Below, one piece after another: positions 39,720-52,846 of a stretch of DNA of 64,000 bases. Source of the DNA: Sipunculus nudus. Taxonomy: Eukaryota; Annelida; Sipuncula; Golfingiida; Sipunculidae. The stretch spans positions 56,627,159 through 56,691,158 of the forward strand of contig CM049313.1 in the NCBI GenBank assembly GCA_026874595.1, read 5' to 3'. Every line of letters begins with the position of its first letter. Position 1 is the stretch's first letter. The position numbers were made by a program, and so were the translations under genes. The notes beneath the pieces are model-generated. The model ran no database searches. It saw only the letters and a program-made list of their open reading frames with translations, and was not told the DNA's origin.

Positions 39720-40650
39720 TTAATGACCCCGTTTATCGCTCGACCGGCACCGTGGCACGGACCGCAGCCGCGTGCCAAGAGAATTACAAAACTGATAAAA
39801 ACCGATCAACCAAGCTAATAAATACTACATCATATATCGCCACCACCATATATCACACACTGATACGTTATCACAGTGATCTACAAATCAATACGCCATG
39901 AATTCATAAAGAAAAAGCAAGTTATCCATGGGGAGGAGCACTCAGTCATTCCAATGAAAATATAACGAACCCCACTCATCTTGCGAACCCAAATAAATCC
40001 CAATCTCTTCACCAAATGGGAGGGTCTGAGCGTTGCTAACATTAGGTACTACTTAATTCCACAACCGGCTGTCCCTGGAAAATTTATGAATTGTTCATGC
40101 CTTTTTCTGTTCCGAAACTTGCATGTTCTTCACGCCGTCGGCTATTTCGTCTGCCATGTTGACTGCTTTGCACACGACCCGCAATACATTCATATCGTTC
40201 AACACTTACTCACAGCCTTCGGTTATCTTATTTCTCCTGATATATCCACTGTTGGACACGTGGCTGTATTTATTTTCCCTATATAACATCTATAAAACAC
40301 CTGAGGTTTGGGCCTCTTTTAAATAATTTTCAAAATAAATTCTGATATTAAACTTTTTTTTTACCTGAGAATTTGTTGTTTCTTCAGTCAAACTAGACCA
40401 AGAAAAAGGGGGCTTGTGTATCTCCTTTTTTAACCATCCTGGCCCGAATGCAGTGAAGCCCAAAATACCCCACCAAGCAGTCCCAAACAAACATTTGGAC
40501 AACATCTCTTTGATTGGCCATAGATTAAAAAAAATTGACCAATACTGTCAATTTTATTGGAAATTATGCTTAACATACTTAAAAATCAAACAATGGGTCG
40601 TTTTGATGCTCCACCACATGATGGCTACAAATAGGACCACGTGACCTGTT
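39720..40650 (-). promoter_or_regulatory. Probable TARS promoter region
   Basis: The region has a CpG-rich patch at about 39730-39780. It also has two CACGTG E-boxes (40257-40262 and 40638-40643) and a CCAAT box on the minus strand (plus ATTGG at 40513-40517). It lies just upstream of the first TARS exons on their strand. Motif matches are direct; promoter function is inference. A further CCAAT (41947-41951) lies in CpG-richer DNA at 41.1-42.4 kb. Confidence 0.4.
40098..40157 (-). CDS. Possible alternative TARS first exon or short uORF
   Basis: An ATG in strong context (CAACATGG) opens MADEIADGVKNMQ, an acidic start plausible for a cytosolic synthetase, but runs to a stop after about 20 codons. 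No donor gives a frame that joins the known TARS exons. It may be a noncoding leader with a uORF, or chance. Confidence 0.2.
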
Positions 40651-40737
40651 GCAGAAGTAGCAATTTTTAAGGTACGTGGTAGTAGGCCCTTATAAAAATT
40701 ACAATAGTAACATTAGTATCAGTATTTAATAGCAGTA

Positions 40738-40882
40738 ATAATGATGATGATAATAATAATTATAATAATAATAATAATAATTATTATTATTATTATTATT
40801 ATTATTATCATTATTTTTTTTATTTATTATTATTTTTATTATTATTTATATCAATATTATTATTATTATTATTTTTATATTT
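40738..40882. repeat. (AAT)n / (ATT)n palindromic microsatellite
   Basis: A run of AAT/ATA repeats turns at about 40780 into ATT repeats, making a long potential cruciform. Confidence 0.85.
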
Positions 40883-43800
40883 ACTGCTTCTAATATTAAA
40901 TGTGCAAAAAAATCCGTAGACAGAGACAGTTCGTTATTAGATGAGCAAAAGCAATGCGATTATTTAATTGTAAGAATTGAATAAATTGGCCGAAATAAAG
41001 TAACACGTCATGTACATTAATAAATATTATTAGCAATTTATTATCCTTCACTGACTATTCCATAGGATTTATAAGCATAATTATTCTATAGACTGGCCCA
41101 TTCCATGAAATAGTTATGACTTAATTGTTGCTTCTGACAGAGAAATCAAACGTTCCCGCGTTGTATTGCACTTAGTATCGGTACCGCCATCTTGCGGCAA
41201 CTCATATAACTAATTTACCACCATCTGACTTATGGACTTATTTCATGGACTGATAATCTTTGCCGGTTCCCGTGTAGGATTTTTCCAACAGAGGATAGAA
41301 AACAACACAGAAATTAAGTTTTAAATTACCAAATTGCCGAAATATTTGTCCTTGATATATACTGCCAGTCTTTTAGTTAAACGTGATAAACAGGGTGCTA
41401 CAATTAAGGGTCGCGGCAGGCTACTGAACTTCGCCTTATGTCGATTATCCTTTAGCCCATTAACATGTTTAAATGACTAAACCTAGTGCTGACCAGACGT
41501 GGGCCAGTGCATCATTCAATTGCACGCAGAAGAGTCAGGGGGCCTGAACATTCCCGGCCGTAGGCCAGCCTACTTTACAATAGGGGTGGCATTATAATGC
41601 TATGGGTCAGTCTAAATACTGATAGCTGAGGGGTAGTAGGCCTGATGTCTTATACCCGGACGGTCAGCGCCACACATCATCGCCTCGCTGAACTAAGGTC
41701 TTTTCCAGTGACGTCAGCAGTGGTCTTTACCTGAATCTTTTTTAAAACCAACACGGTCCATTCAGTCATTGCTTATTCCGGGCTTCCAATTGGGTACTAA
41801 TATTCCCATTTAATTTGTCTTAATATTTTTAGGCCGTCGCTTATGTTGAGTTCGGCGAGACTTTAAAACACTATAACCCTCAGCCTCAGTGTTAACGTTT
41901 ATCAGACAACCACTCTTGGCAGTAGTCCTAACAAACTCTGGCTCAGCCAATCAGCGCGAGATTTTCAGGTGCACACGCGACCAGCGCTGTAAAAATGTAC
42001 CGGCTGACAGAAACGATCACGATTCGCGAGTCGGAATTTGACAGTTAATACAAGGATTCAGACAAATGCTGCCAGCTGCTCTTTTCATCTAGGCAGAGGG
42101 AATTTTACTGGACCTGTCGGTACAAAATTGTTGCGATAGTGTCTACAATATGCACTTACATTTGGCCCTTGGACCGTTATATTCGTTCAGCAGAGATATA
42201 TCATAGGACACGAAGTCCATGTGTGGAATACCTGAATACATGATTTCAGTGCGAATGTTACCAAGCGGGTCGAGCTGTGGGACCGCTGTTGGCGTTCTCA
42301 TTACAACGATGCCACTCACATAAGGGGTGACGGCCTGATATGCAAATACGTGGGAATCGATCGTCAGGTCCTCAAAGAGCCTTAATTGTGACGGCTTAAT
42401 ATGCAAATATCAGGGATTCACCATACGGACTTAACAAGACTTTAGTGTAGAGCAGGCACTGAGTTAAGTCTATCGGTACATGGAATCCCGTTTTATTTAA
42501 AGTATTTTATTAGTAAACGCAAATACTAAAGCCCAGGCAGGGCTATTATTATAGGGTGACGAACATTTCGATGATTATATAGAAATATATACCCATGTAT
42601 ATAAACTGGTCATGTATCTATTTTTTCCTGAATTAAAATACATGCAGTAAAAAAAAAGCCATATGCGATTTTAAATGGAAAAACTATTTATATTATATAC
42701 ACGCACAGTTTGATTTACATAAATCACTTGTGTGAAGAATTAAATGCGTTTGGCTGATCTGACATTTGTCCTTAATTTTGTTTCATGTAAGGGCGGTATG
42801 AAACCCTTTTTGCAAGTGTATTTTGGCAATGTCCCAAAAGGGTTGTACAAATGGATGGCGAACATTCAGGTGCTGCCCACTGTCAACAACGTTTTAAACT
42901 TCGCGAAAGATTTAATTTTTAATTTAAACCATATAATTATGATCTATACACATTTTATCACACACACACATACATGCACCTACACACCAACACACACTTT
43001 AGTAGGTACATGTATATTTATCATTATGGTGCATGTGTCTTGTTTCATCGAGGATTATAAATTAATATCAGGTGCATCAGGTGCCTTAATTATAAGGGCC
43101 TCTTCTTTTGTTAATGTAGGCCATAAATTAATATTTATTATACCACAAGACTCCTTAATGTGACGTTAAGTGATATCAATCAGCGCCACCTGTCGGTTGC
43201 TTATATTTACAGCAAGTTGCCCAAGGGTGAAAGTACGATATGCCACGCCGTGGCCAATACGCACGTTAGGTTTAATCCTCTGTGCTATGGGCCTACATGT
43301 AGGAAAACCATAGTAAACATGCACTAGAAGTTCATGGCTCACTGGGGATTTTACAGGTTGTCAACCAAAATCCGTGTACCAAAAAATAAACAAGGATCAA
43401 GAATAAACTTCACATGCAGGCTAATCAAATGGATCTATGGACACCTATAATCTATAATAAATTTATCTTATATAAATCTGCAGGTAACAGTCAGCTCAAT
43501 CTAAACTGAAACCTGCTGCAGATAGAAAAAATATTAAGAAACCTTAATTTTTTTTATTTTATTCGCAACCTATGACACAATCAAATGAGTATGGTAAAAT
43601 ACGTCTTATAATACTTCAAATTTAGGCCTCACTTTCTCTTCGCCTTATTCATTAATAAATAGATAACAAAACACATCTCTCTATTATGTATATATAAAGC
43701 AGTGCTATAATACCTAGCTAGGCCCATAACTGAAATGTAAATTAAGAAGGAAGAAGACATAACAGGGTGCGTAGAATATAGACTGACAAAAATCTACGGC

Positions 43801-45247
43801 GGAGGTTCTCATATTAAATCACACGTCATTTGTTTAAAGCCGAATGTTCGACTGTAAAGTAAACATGAATATAGATAAGCCCTCCTTTATCAGGATCTCT
43901 TGTCATGTGGAGTAGCAATAGCGCAAGTATATATATATCGAGAGCACTAAGTTTCAAACATACACATATTATACATATACACACTCTTTCATTACACGTT
44001 CCATCAACTCGTATATAAAACATTGATAAAATACGTGTGGAAAAGTCGAATATACCTGGAAGCATAGGAATAATCGTACTGCTTGCGGTCTGTATACCAT
44101 ATTACAAACATTTCATTTTAAGCTTCAAAATCATTATTTCAAATTTACATGCATCCAGGATCCATGTCTCTATTGGACACGCTCGTGAGCAGTAAATATA
44201 TATATAGGCCATATATAATTAAATATATACAGTCGAGCCAGCTTTGTGTCATATCGGTTAATAGAAAATCCCGTTTATTGTCACTTAAATCTGAAATCCC
44301 AAACCATTTCCAATATACACAATTGTAAATCTGACCGTTTAATATCATGGAATATTGTCATAATCCCGTCTACTGTCTTGCTTGGAACACTTGGCAGTGA
44401 TAACGGTTCGCAGTTAATATCACATCCTGTGTGCGGCAGGCAAGTGAAATGATGCATGCGGGTCACTCTCCGTCACTAAGCTAATTAACTTCTTAAGATA
44501 CCACGTTAATTCAGATCATTCTGTTTCTTCGTACGTCAACAAGGGCGATGTTTGCGATCATTTTTCATACATAATAAACTCCTGGCCTTTGAAAGGCCGA
44601 GGTTAACACCTCAGTGACGTTGCATCGAGATAATATGAAGCAAGAGCGCTAAACGTTGCTTACGACTGGAAATCCCCTATAAGGGTCCATGAATAGGAGG
44701 TATTGTAAGCACTGGAAGAGATACCTGGTCCAAAACCTCAGTCGCGCCGAAGCTTCTGAAAGTTGACAATGGCATGACGATGCCCGCTCCCCGAAAAGTC
44801 CTTTCATAAAGACGATAATGTCGTTAATAAGATATCCGGAAAATAAGGCGCAATAGTCGGGGAAAGAATAATCTAGTAAAATAGTATGCCTACGTTATAA
44901 CTGTGCCGCATATTTCAAGACATCTGACCTCAAAACCCAGACGCTACGTCTTTTTCTGTTGGCAAGTCGGATTTTTGTCAGTTATTGCGTCGGCATACAG
45001 CACAAAGCTTACAGGAAATTAATTTTCAGGTGCGCATAAATGTAATTTGATATGCCGTTGTGCAATAAAATATTCATAAACGTTCCTGTTTCCTTTTTAT
45101 TGACGATTTATTTAATATAATTTGAGACAAAACGCTTCTTCTATGACGTAAAAGGACATCAATGTTGAAGCCCGCATAATGTCACATCCCGGTAATTATC
45201 ATAATTTATAGATGCACCACCGACATGATAATAAGCGGGCTTGACTG

Positions 45248-45250
45248 TAT

Positions 45251-45318
<68 letters not shown>
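45248..45318. repeat. (TA)n microsatellite
   Basis: An almost pure TA run of about 70 bp. Confidence 0.95.
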
Positions 45319-45320
<2 letters not shown>

Positions 45321-46419
45321 AACCAATTGTTGCAAGAAAACATGCTAGGACCCCCGGCTGCACAGAAAATACGGCATCGTGAATTCAGGTTTATCCTGAA
45401 TTCGATATTTGCAATAGGCCTATAAAATCTCCTGGTATCACAGAGAACCAACACAGTAATTTGTCACTGTGCGGCGTTGGATTGCGTGTCGGATGAAAAA
45501 CAAATTAAAATCAAGTGACAGTGGGTTATGACGCTCCACTGACTTACCTGTTGAGACTGGCTTTATACATGCTATATTTACCGGCTGGTACTTGTTGTTT
45601 TGAGGACACTGTAAATATGCCTGTATTTATGCAAATGGGGTCATGCTGACCTAATTGTTGAGATGAACATTGCATATATAGGGGTCACTATTTACACAAT
45701 TGTCAAAGATTCAGCACGAGTGATTATGATAATAGTCATGACCAAACATTTACTCCTGGCTGTATACATAAGGGTGCATGAAAGACATGTTTTACAGAAT
45801 ACAAACCGTCGACTCTAAGGTTTCTACAGAGATTTTACAGGACCGCCTTGGATATCAAGTTAGAAATTCCAGTCCAATGTTTACATTATGTACCATTTAG
45901 AACATCCAAATTCCAAAGTTGAGAAACTGGCACCATCCCTGTTATTATGCAGTCGCATGAATTTTATACAGGTATGTGTAAAAAAACATATACTCTTTAT
46001 ACATGTAAGCAGTACCACCAGTTATATAATTTGGAGGTGCCAACCGGTCCGGTCCACAATTTTGAGCTGGACCGGCAACACAATGTACATGACCCCATAC
46101 CTCTCAACTGGACGAGTCCCGACTGTCACTTCTGAAAGTTAATAGTTTGTGCAATTCCATGTGATATATTTAAACCTGCGACCCTTGTTTTGAACAATGT
46201 GCTTGAGTTTTTAGGTGGCTCATAAATAAGTAAAGACTCCTTAACCACAATACATGTATTAGAGCCTCTGGCAGAAAAATTTTCGAGCAGGATATTCTAG
46301 TTAGTTAAGATATAGAATTTGAGGGTCTACAAAGAGGTCGGTTGGGTCAACTGGTTTATTTATCTGTTATGTCAACCTACCCATACGGGGAGATATTTGT
46401 TATCGGCATTCTTCTTCTG

Positions 46420-46420
<1 letters not shown>

Positions 46421-46489
<69 letters not shown>
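46421..46489 (+). repeat. (ATT)n microsatellite
   Basis: About 23 uninterrupted ATT units. Poly-Ile and poly-Asn translations over it are artefacts. Confidence 0.95.
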
Positions 46490-46490
<1 letters not shown>

Positions 46491-47096
46491 GGCCACTGTT
46501 TACATCCAATTTGGTTGATACCAAGGATAAATCTTACTCTGGTCCAATTATTTTGACCAAGTTTCAGTGACCTTGACCTATTTTCAAAGTCACAGGTCAA
46601 AAAGTGTGATTTTTCAAGATTTTCAATGTCGATTTTCTGTTGATCTATAATTGAGGGGCACATAAAAATGGATGAAAGCCCTACCATTATATCACGTTTC
46701 CAAAATATCTGGGGGTACCGCTTTTACTGCATTCATGAGGAACCATGTGAGATAGGGGACTCAGCACTTTTCAGTTAGGCTACGTTTCCAGATAAACGGT
46801 TTGACCTAGAAAGATGAAACGTTTACGATCATATGCCACTTGTAATATAAGAATGCAGTGGCAACTTTGCTAGCGATATCTTTAATAGTTTTTGAATAAT
46901 ATGCAAATTACAAAATCAGCTTACCAATGAAATCTCAAGACGGAACAACCACATTTCCTGATGCGGTTCTAAGTGGTCGTGACCCCTATCCTTTTTTTAA
47001 CCACAGCAATCTTTTTCTTTAAGGGTTTCAGGAATTTAGTTCTTTCCCATTTATTAGATGTGGATAAAAGAACAGTGGGAGAATCGGGATATGATG

Positions 47097-47141
47097 GTGG
47101 TGGGGGTGGGGTGGGGGGGGGGGGGTAGTGTGGGGGGACAG
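47097..47141 (+). repeat. G-rich low-complexity tract
   Basis: GGTGGGGGTGGGGTGGGG followed by a long G run and GTGTGGGGGG. It has several runs of at least four G and could form a G-quadruplex. Confidence 0.85.
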
Positions 47142-48291
47142 GTAGAGATCCGTGACTGTCGTATAAGAATTATCAGAATATTTGCGTTAGCTTGAATATA
47201 TTTATTTTTATCTTGTATACTTTATTTTAATTTATGAATGTAAATAATATTTTTTATTACTATTAAATAAATGGACCAGACCGCTTGGACCGTTATACCT
47301 ACAGTACCTGGACCGCTTACAGCTGAACCGGACCTGAACCTCTACCAAAAGTCATATACATGTATATATGGCACTACCAGCCTTTCGCAACAAATGAAAC
47401 TATCCATAATCAATATGCAAAGCAAGATTCAAGGCGATCTATGGCTTAATTCTTGAGATACTGGAGCATTTGTATTATTTTTTTTATTTTCATGGGGTGA
47501 GCAAACAAGCCACTTGGTGAATATGTTGCATATACCCGATTTCAGGTTTGCAAGGAGATTTTTCAAGGACCTCCCTGGATATTAAGTGAGACTTTCTACC
47601 TTCAACGGTTAAACGATCTGTGCCGCGTTAACTGACGGACGATCGACAAAGCTCAGGTTACTTACAGTCAGATGAACGAAAAATGCAAGAACTCCATGCA
47701 GATAAGAATATACGAATATAATCTTTGTCCAATTTATAATGAAGTTTGTGACATGAAAACTCAGGTGTTCAGCTGCATGGCAGGGCAAAGCTTACCATAA
47801 TAACAACACAGATAATTTTGTCAAACTGGTGTTGTAATTCTTACGTTGTAAACGTATGATGCGAGTTTGCTTTTCTGAGTGCTGTTAAATGTGACTAGAA
47901 TTTGTCTTCCTATATACTGTAGGTGTTGCATTTTATAAGGTTCCATGGTCAGTACATTTTTGTTCTATGGTAAAATTTAGTTTTAAAACAGTGATTCCTT
48001 ACAAGTCTCGTAAATGGCTTAGATCGTGTTATAGCATAAGAAATTCGATTCACACATGCAGAGGGCTATTGAAATTTCAAAATGACAAGTGCTGGCTGTC
48101 CCAATAGTACACCTCAAGGATAGATACAAGTGCGAGTGGAAAGAAGGAAAATATAAGGAAAACGTAAGACCTGAACCACATATGAAACAATATTATTCAT
48201 GTTTATGGCTTTGAGATAACGGAGTGCTCAAAATTGCCCAAAATAGTTTACTTATAATGACACAAAACACTTTCACAGCATTTAAAACTAG

Positions 48292-49190
48292 AATACGGGT
48301 AGTCGACAAGCGATGACGTGTATCCGCCAAAATCATAGTAGGACGGGTGAAGTGAGGCATGGATTGAGTGGCAAGGGGACATAGAGTTAGATGTGTTACA
48401 TATTAGCATGGATGTCTGCCACGCAAACATGATTGTAGTTGGCACCACCTGTTATATGAACGAGAACTATCCAAGATGTAAACACATGCAAAATTTCAGG
48501 TGGAAAAGTCTAACCACTGCCGAGATATGAGTGATTTTATCCCACAGCAGACAAGCAGATGGAAGCTGTGCAAAAATGGTTGCAGGTGGCGCCACCAGTT
48601 TCTTGCATGATAAAGAGCTATGTGAGATCCAAACACATGCATCACTTCAGGTAGGAACGTCAAACCAGTCCGGAGATATTAGCATGGATATCTACAGCAT
48701 GAACGTAAATGTAGGTGGCGCCACCTGTCATTGAATCAAGAAAGCTATCCAGGATGTATACGCATGCAAAATATCAGGTGAATAAGTCGAACCACTGCTG
48801 AGATATGAGTGATTTTAACCCAAGTCCAACGAACTGATGGACGCTGTGCAAACATGGTTGCAGGTGGCGCCACCAGTTTCTTGTATGAAAAAAGAGCTAT
48901 GTGAGATCTAAACACATGCGAATTTTCAGTAAGGTACGTCAAACCAGTCCGCAGATATAAGCATGGATGTCTGCAGCGTGAACGTGATTGTAGGTGGCAA
49001 CACCTGTCATAAAATCAAGAAAACTATCCAGGATGTTTACACATGCCAAATTTCAGGTGAATAAGTCGAACCACTGCCGAGATATGAGTGATTTTAACCC
49101 AAGTCAAACGAAAAGATGGACGCTGTGCAAAAAATGGTTCCAGGTGGCGCCACCAGTAGTCTCAGAGGAGTTCTCTCAGGGTTCATACAC
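48292..49190 (+). repeat. Left inverted arm: tandem 279-bp dimeric units
   Basis: GGTGGCGCCACC-type palindromes occur at about 48440, 48585, 48714, 48863, 48992 and 49143. Every second one is followed by AGTTTCTTG or AGTAGTC, and the alternate ones by TGTCAT or TGTTAT. This gives a higher-order unit of about 279 bp made of two related halves of about 130 and 150 bp. GAGATATGAGTGATTTTA recurs once per unit. Confidence 0.85.
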
Positions 49191-50133
49191 TTATATCATG
49201 AGAAAAATTTCAAGCACTTTTCAAGGACCTGAAAAGTATTTTCAAGGACATCAACATTTATGGACCGTCAGTGCTCCCTCACCCATGCACATTGCCGACA
49301 TCGAAACTCTTGTAACACAAAATGCAATAATAATATTTATAATGAGGAGATGGGCCATATAGTGTGATAAAAAGGCTAGGAAAGGTAAAATAAGTAATAG
49401 TTATAAGGAAAAGACTCAGAATAGTAACAAATTTAACCGAAATCTACACTAATAGCAATTGAAGCGCCTGTTAATACTCTTCGGTATAGCCAGTCGCAGT
49501 TTAATACACAACGGCCCTTTGTTTTAACTTTACATTAAGAATGATCACTCATCTTTGGCATGACCTTGACAGATTTAACTAATCTGATAACGAGGGTTTA
49601 TATTATAAAACCTATAATTTCTTGAATAGGGATCTCTGATTTTCCGACTAGCTCAAACTTAAGCAAATTATATGCTCCAACAGAAGGGGTGCCGAAAAAC
49701 TCCGACAGTTTGGCGATCGTTTGGGATATTCATTCAAGTTTTCAAAGGCAAAAAAAAAAAAAAATCAATAAAAGCCTCTAATATGTATTCTTATACGATA
49801 TTTGGGTATACTATTATGAAATTATTCAAAACAATACTAGTCAAACTTCGTATCAGCACGTTTAATATTACGACCTTGTCGTGCACGAGGTTTCTGCCGT
49901 TGATACCGCCAAGTCACAGGCCGCACGTGTCAACAAATGGCCGGGCAACACCTGTGAAGGTCGCTATCTAACGATCACAGACGCAGCCATCTATTCAAAC
50001 CTGTCCAATATTTCATTAAAACTAACAGTGTGAAATCTTATTTAAAAAAAACTCTTATGGTGAGCTTTATGCAAACATTATGCAGGGCAAGGAGGGGGCC
50101 GATGCTGGAAGCTGTATATGTCGCTGATCACTC
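49191..50133. other. Unassigned DNA between left arm and nested element
   Basis: No gene is seen. A CAAGCACTTTTCAAGG-type motif near 49210 recurs at 55200-55320 beside the right arm. Confidence 0.5.
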
Positions 50134-50592
50134 TACACTCTAAGAAAAAGGGGTTCTTGAGGGTTCTTTGAGGGTTCTTTGAAGAACCGCAGGGTTGAGT
50201 AAAGAACTCTGGGGTGTTATGACGCAAGACAAGGTTCTTTAAATAAAGGTGGGTTCTTTGGGATGATTTAGGGTTCTTTGAGAGGCATGAGGGTTCTTTG
50301 GAAGTGCTTCTTGTAAAACAGGGTATATTAAGAGGTGATTCTATAACCTGACAAATTAAACGCTTCCCAGAGACAAGGCGTTCCTTAGAGATATAAAGGA
50401 GTCTAAATTTAAAGGTTGTACTCAAGTATTAAAATAGTTGTATTGATAATTATTAGTGTGGTCCGAATACAGGTCTACATGATATTATGATTAAGGAAAT
50501 TTAAGTAATTTTTTTTTCAATTGAATAAGCATTTTTGGTCTAGTAAAGTAATTCATAGCTAAATTAGTTTTGGCCATTAAAGATTGTATGGT

Positions 50593-50593
<1 letters not shown>

Positions 50594-50651
<58 letters not shown>
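50594..50651. repeat. (TA)n microsatellite
   Basis: A TA run of about 58 bp inside the nested element. Confidence 0.95.
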
Positions 50652-50654
<3 letters not shown>

Positions 50655-50959
50655 AGTGTATACTTATCAGCAGTGATATACAATCTGAACCAAAATTGAT
50701 ACTCTTTTTATTTTTTTTATTATTAATAATTATTATCAATACATTTAAATTGGAAATACGACAGACTCTAGCCAGGGTTACACAACACGGCAAACACTTG
50801 TCTCTCACAATTTCAGCATTTCTGTGCGATTGGCGTGTAGCGTAAACAGCATTTTTCAGCTGCATTTATGTAAAAACGAGACGACGACTCTCACTGGCAT
50901 TGCTTAATCGTAAATTGATACGTTTTCGCGCCAATCTCACAAGTGCCGGGTATTTAGAA

Positions 50960-52846
50960 CAGTGTGCTGACCAGTGCTGACCAGTGGCGACAGATCCAGG
51001 TTCAGCTGAAGTACTGTTTATACTGCAAGCCAGTAACGTCACAAACAGACAGTGAAGACTTTAAGGTAAGTTTATGAATGTATTATTTTACCCACTGAAT
51101 ATTTGTTTACTCTATCTGGAAAGAAATGCTATATATCATCTACATGAGTTATAACACTTATTGAGCTTTAAATTTGCAAGTTATATATCGGGATGCATCG
51201 CTGTAAGAAAAATGCGCAGTATATGTTTTTGACGATACACAATCAGTTTTGATTATTTGTAACACAGATGTTACATTATATCATTTAAGTGTACAATGTA
51301 CTTGTATACAGAGTATGGATAATATACAGGACTTATATATTTATAATGGGTATATACACAGCTTGTGTCAGCACTATAGCAACGTGGATGTATTACTGTA
51401 CCCCAGGCAAGTTTACAACATGGCCCGGGCATAGATTCCCTTTTGACAGTGAAATTATCAAACCTCTCCAATACGTCGTTTGTGGGCCAATGCTTGCGGA
51501 TATACAAGTAGGGTGTATGTATCTTTGTGTGAAGTGTATATTTACATATATTTGTGTGCGCAATTATGTTAATGTTTGTGCATATATATATACATATATA
51601 TAAATATGTATAATATATATATATGTATATAAATATATATGTGTGTGTGAGTGTGCGTGTGTGCAAGTATTTGTTCTGTGTATTCAAGAGGTTCTATAAC
51701 TGATGTTCTAGTATACTATTATGGTTAGGGGAAGTACGATTTAAAATGTGTTGCTTTATAAAGGTCAGTTGATATCGATGGTAATACCAGATGTAGGTTG
51801 CAATGTGTACACCATGCACATGTGGAATGATAAATGAGTAGCCATTAGGTGGCCATCGGCCCATCAGTGGGAGCTGGTCACAGCATGGGGTATACACGTT
51901 AGTCTTACAGTGCCTGAGTGCTAGGCCGTATAGATACATCCGATTGTGAAATCACAGAAACAGTCACTGGTCACGCGGTGCCCTGAAAGGCAAAACACTG
52001 GGCTTCAGCATGCTCACTTTATCACTGTTTTGGGTCATACTGTATATCAAACACCAAACATGTTATTCTTGTAACCCTAAATTCAGTTGCTATTTTTTTC
52101 AGGTTTGAAGAATAATGCTGCAATATTAATGATCCCGGGTCTTTTGGGGGAAAATGAAGACCACCTGTTCCTCCATAAAAAGGTAATTATGTTGTTACTT
52201 TGTTTTAAATAAGAAATATAAATATTACTAACTTCATGGGGCAGAGGCACAGTGAAACATGCCTCTTTACATTTGAAATTTAGCTATCAATCCATCCATC
52301 CATTTATCTATTTATCTATCTATATCTGTTGTTTGTGGAGATATTTCCTCTGTTTTGGCACATCTAACTTTCTGCAATGCTGAGCTAGAAAAACAGGTTT
52401 TGTCCGTCTTTATAATGCAAAAAATAAATACTCAAGGCCGCTAACACTGGGACTGTTTTAACATATACGTTTAATATACAAATAACAAAATTTATGTAAA
52501 TAGACTTACTTTTTCTGTAACCTATAGACAACTTTAGGGTAACTTCAAAATACTCTGTATATAATGGCTGCTTTTATTTATATTGGAATGGGTATTAATC
52601 TGCATTTTCTGTTACAGGAAGAAACGTCGCAATACCAATACTAAAGTTCACTGGTGATCAGGATGTATTCCATGATGACGAGTTGAACGTGGTGGCAGTA
52701 GCTGTATTCTCACCTGTGATGACGGCTTCGTATACGTTACGATCGGGATTGCCCTTGTGATGGCGGCCTATTGGGCATATGGGTTTCAGTACCCGAAGTC
52801 ACTGAGAAAGACTTTTCTTTTTAGAGGAGTTTGTGTTTGGACTTAA
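50960..52846 (+). pseudogene. Spliced-looking decayed gene inside nested element
   Basis: A leader-like segment ends at 51065 before GTAAGTTT. An 80-nt exon (52103-52182) has TTTTTTTCAG and GTAATT borders. A third exon starts at 52618 after TTCTGTTACAG. Splicing 52129-52182 to 52618-52644 gives only 26 codons (starts MIPGLLGENEDHLFLHKK). Other frames of exon 3 read NVAIPILKFTGDQDVFHDDE, then, after a frameshift, LVMAAYWAYGFQYPKSLRKT with stop at 52844. The last piece resembles C-termini of uncharacterised proteins common in fish and invertebrate mobile DNA, from memory only. Confidence 0.4.

Larger units (their letters stand above)
40883..48291. other. Gene-poor repeat-rich intergenic DNA
   Basis: No coding region is supported. 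It contains a CA-rich stretch (about 42957-42998), the TA and ATT microsatellites and G-rich runs listed separately, and a repeat-like block at 46500-46760. The longest ORF (42744-43163) runs through the CA repeat and is not convincing. Confidence 0.6.

Noticed and set aside
42744-43163. 139-codon plus-strand ORF
   Set aside because: It runs through a CA-rich repeat (a run of HTHTCTYTPTHT-like residues), has no recognisable family and lies in repeat-rich DNA.
46566-46602. Clustered AGGTCA-like nuclear receptor half-sites
   Set aside because: They lie in a block that looks like a dispersed repeat, with no nearby gene; motif matches this short are weak evidence.
46400-46687. ORFs with poly-Ile and poly-Asn
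   Set aside because: Direct translations of the (ATT)n microsatellite.
48292-49190. Short regularly spaced repeats as a CRISPR array
   Set aside because: This is eukaryotic DNA with long, homologous units rather than unique spacers between short repeats.
50078-50425. 115-codon minus-strand ORF
   Set aside because: Translation of the subterminal AGGGTTCTTT repeats of the nested transposon.
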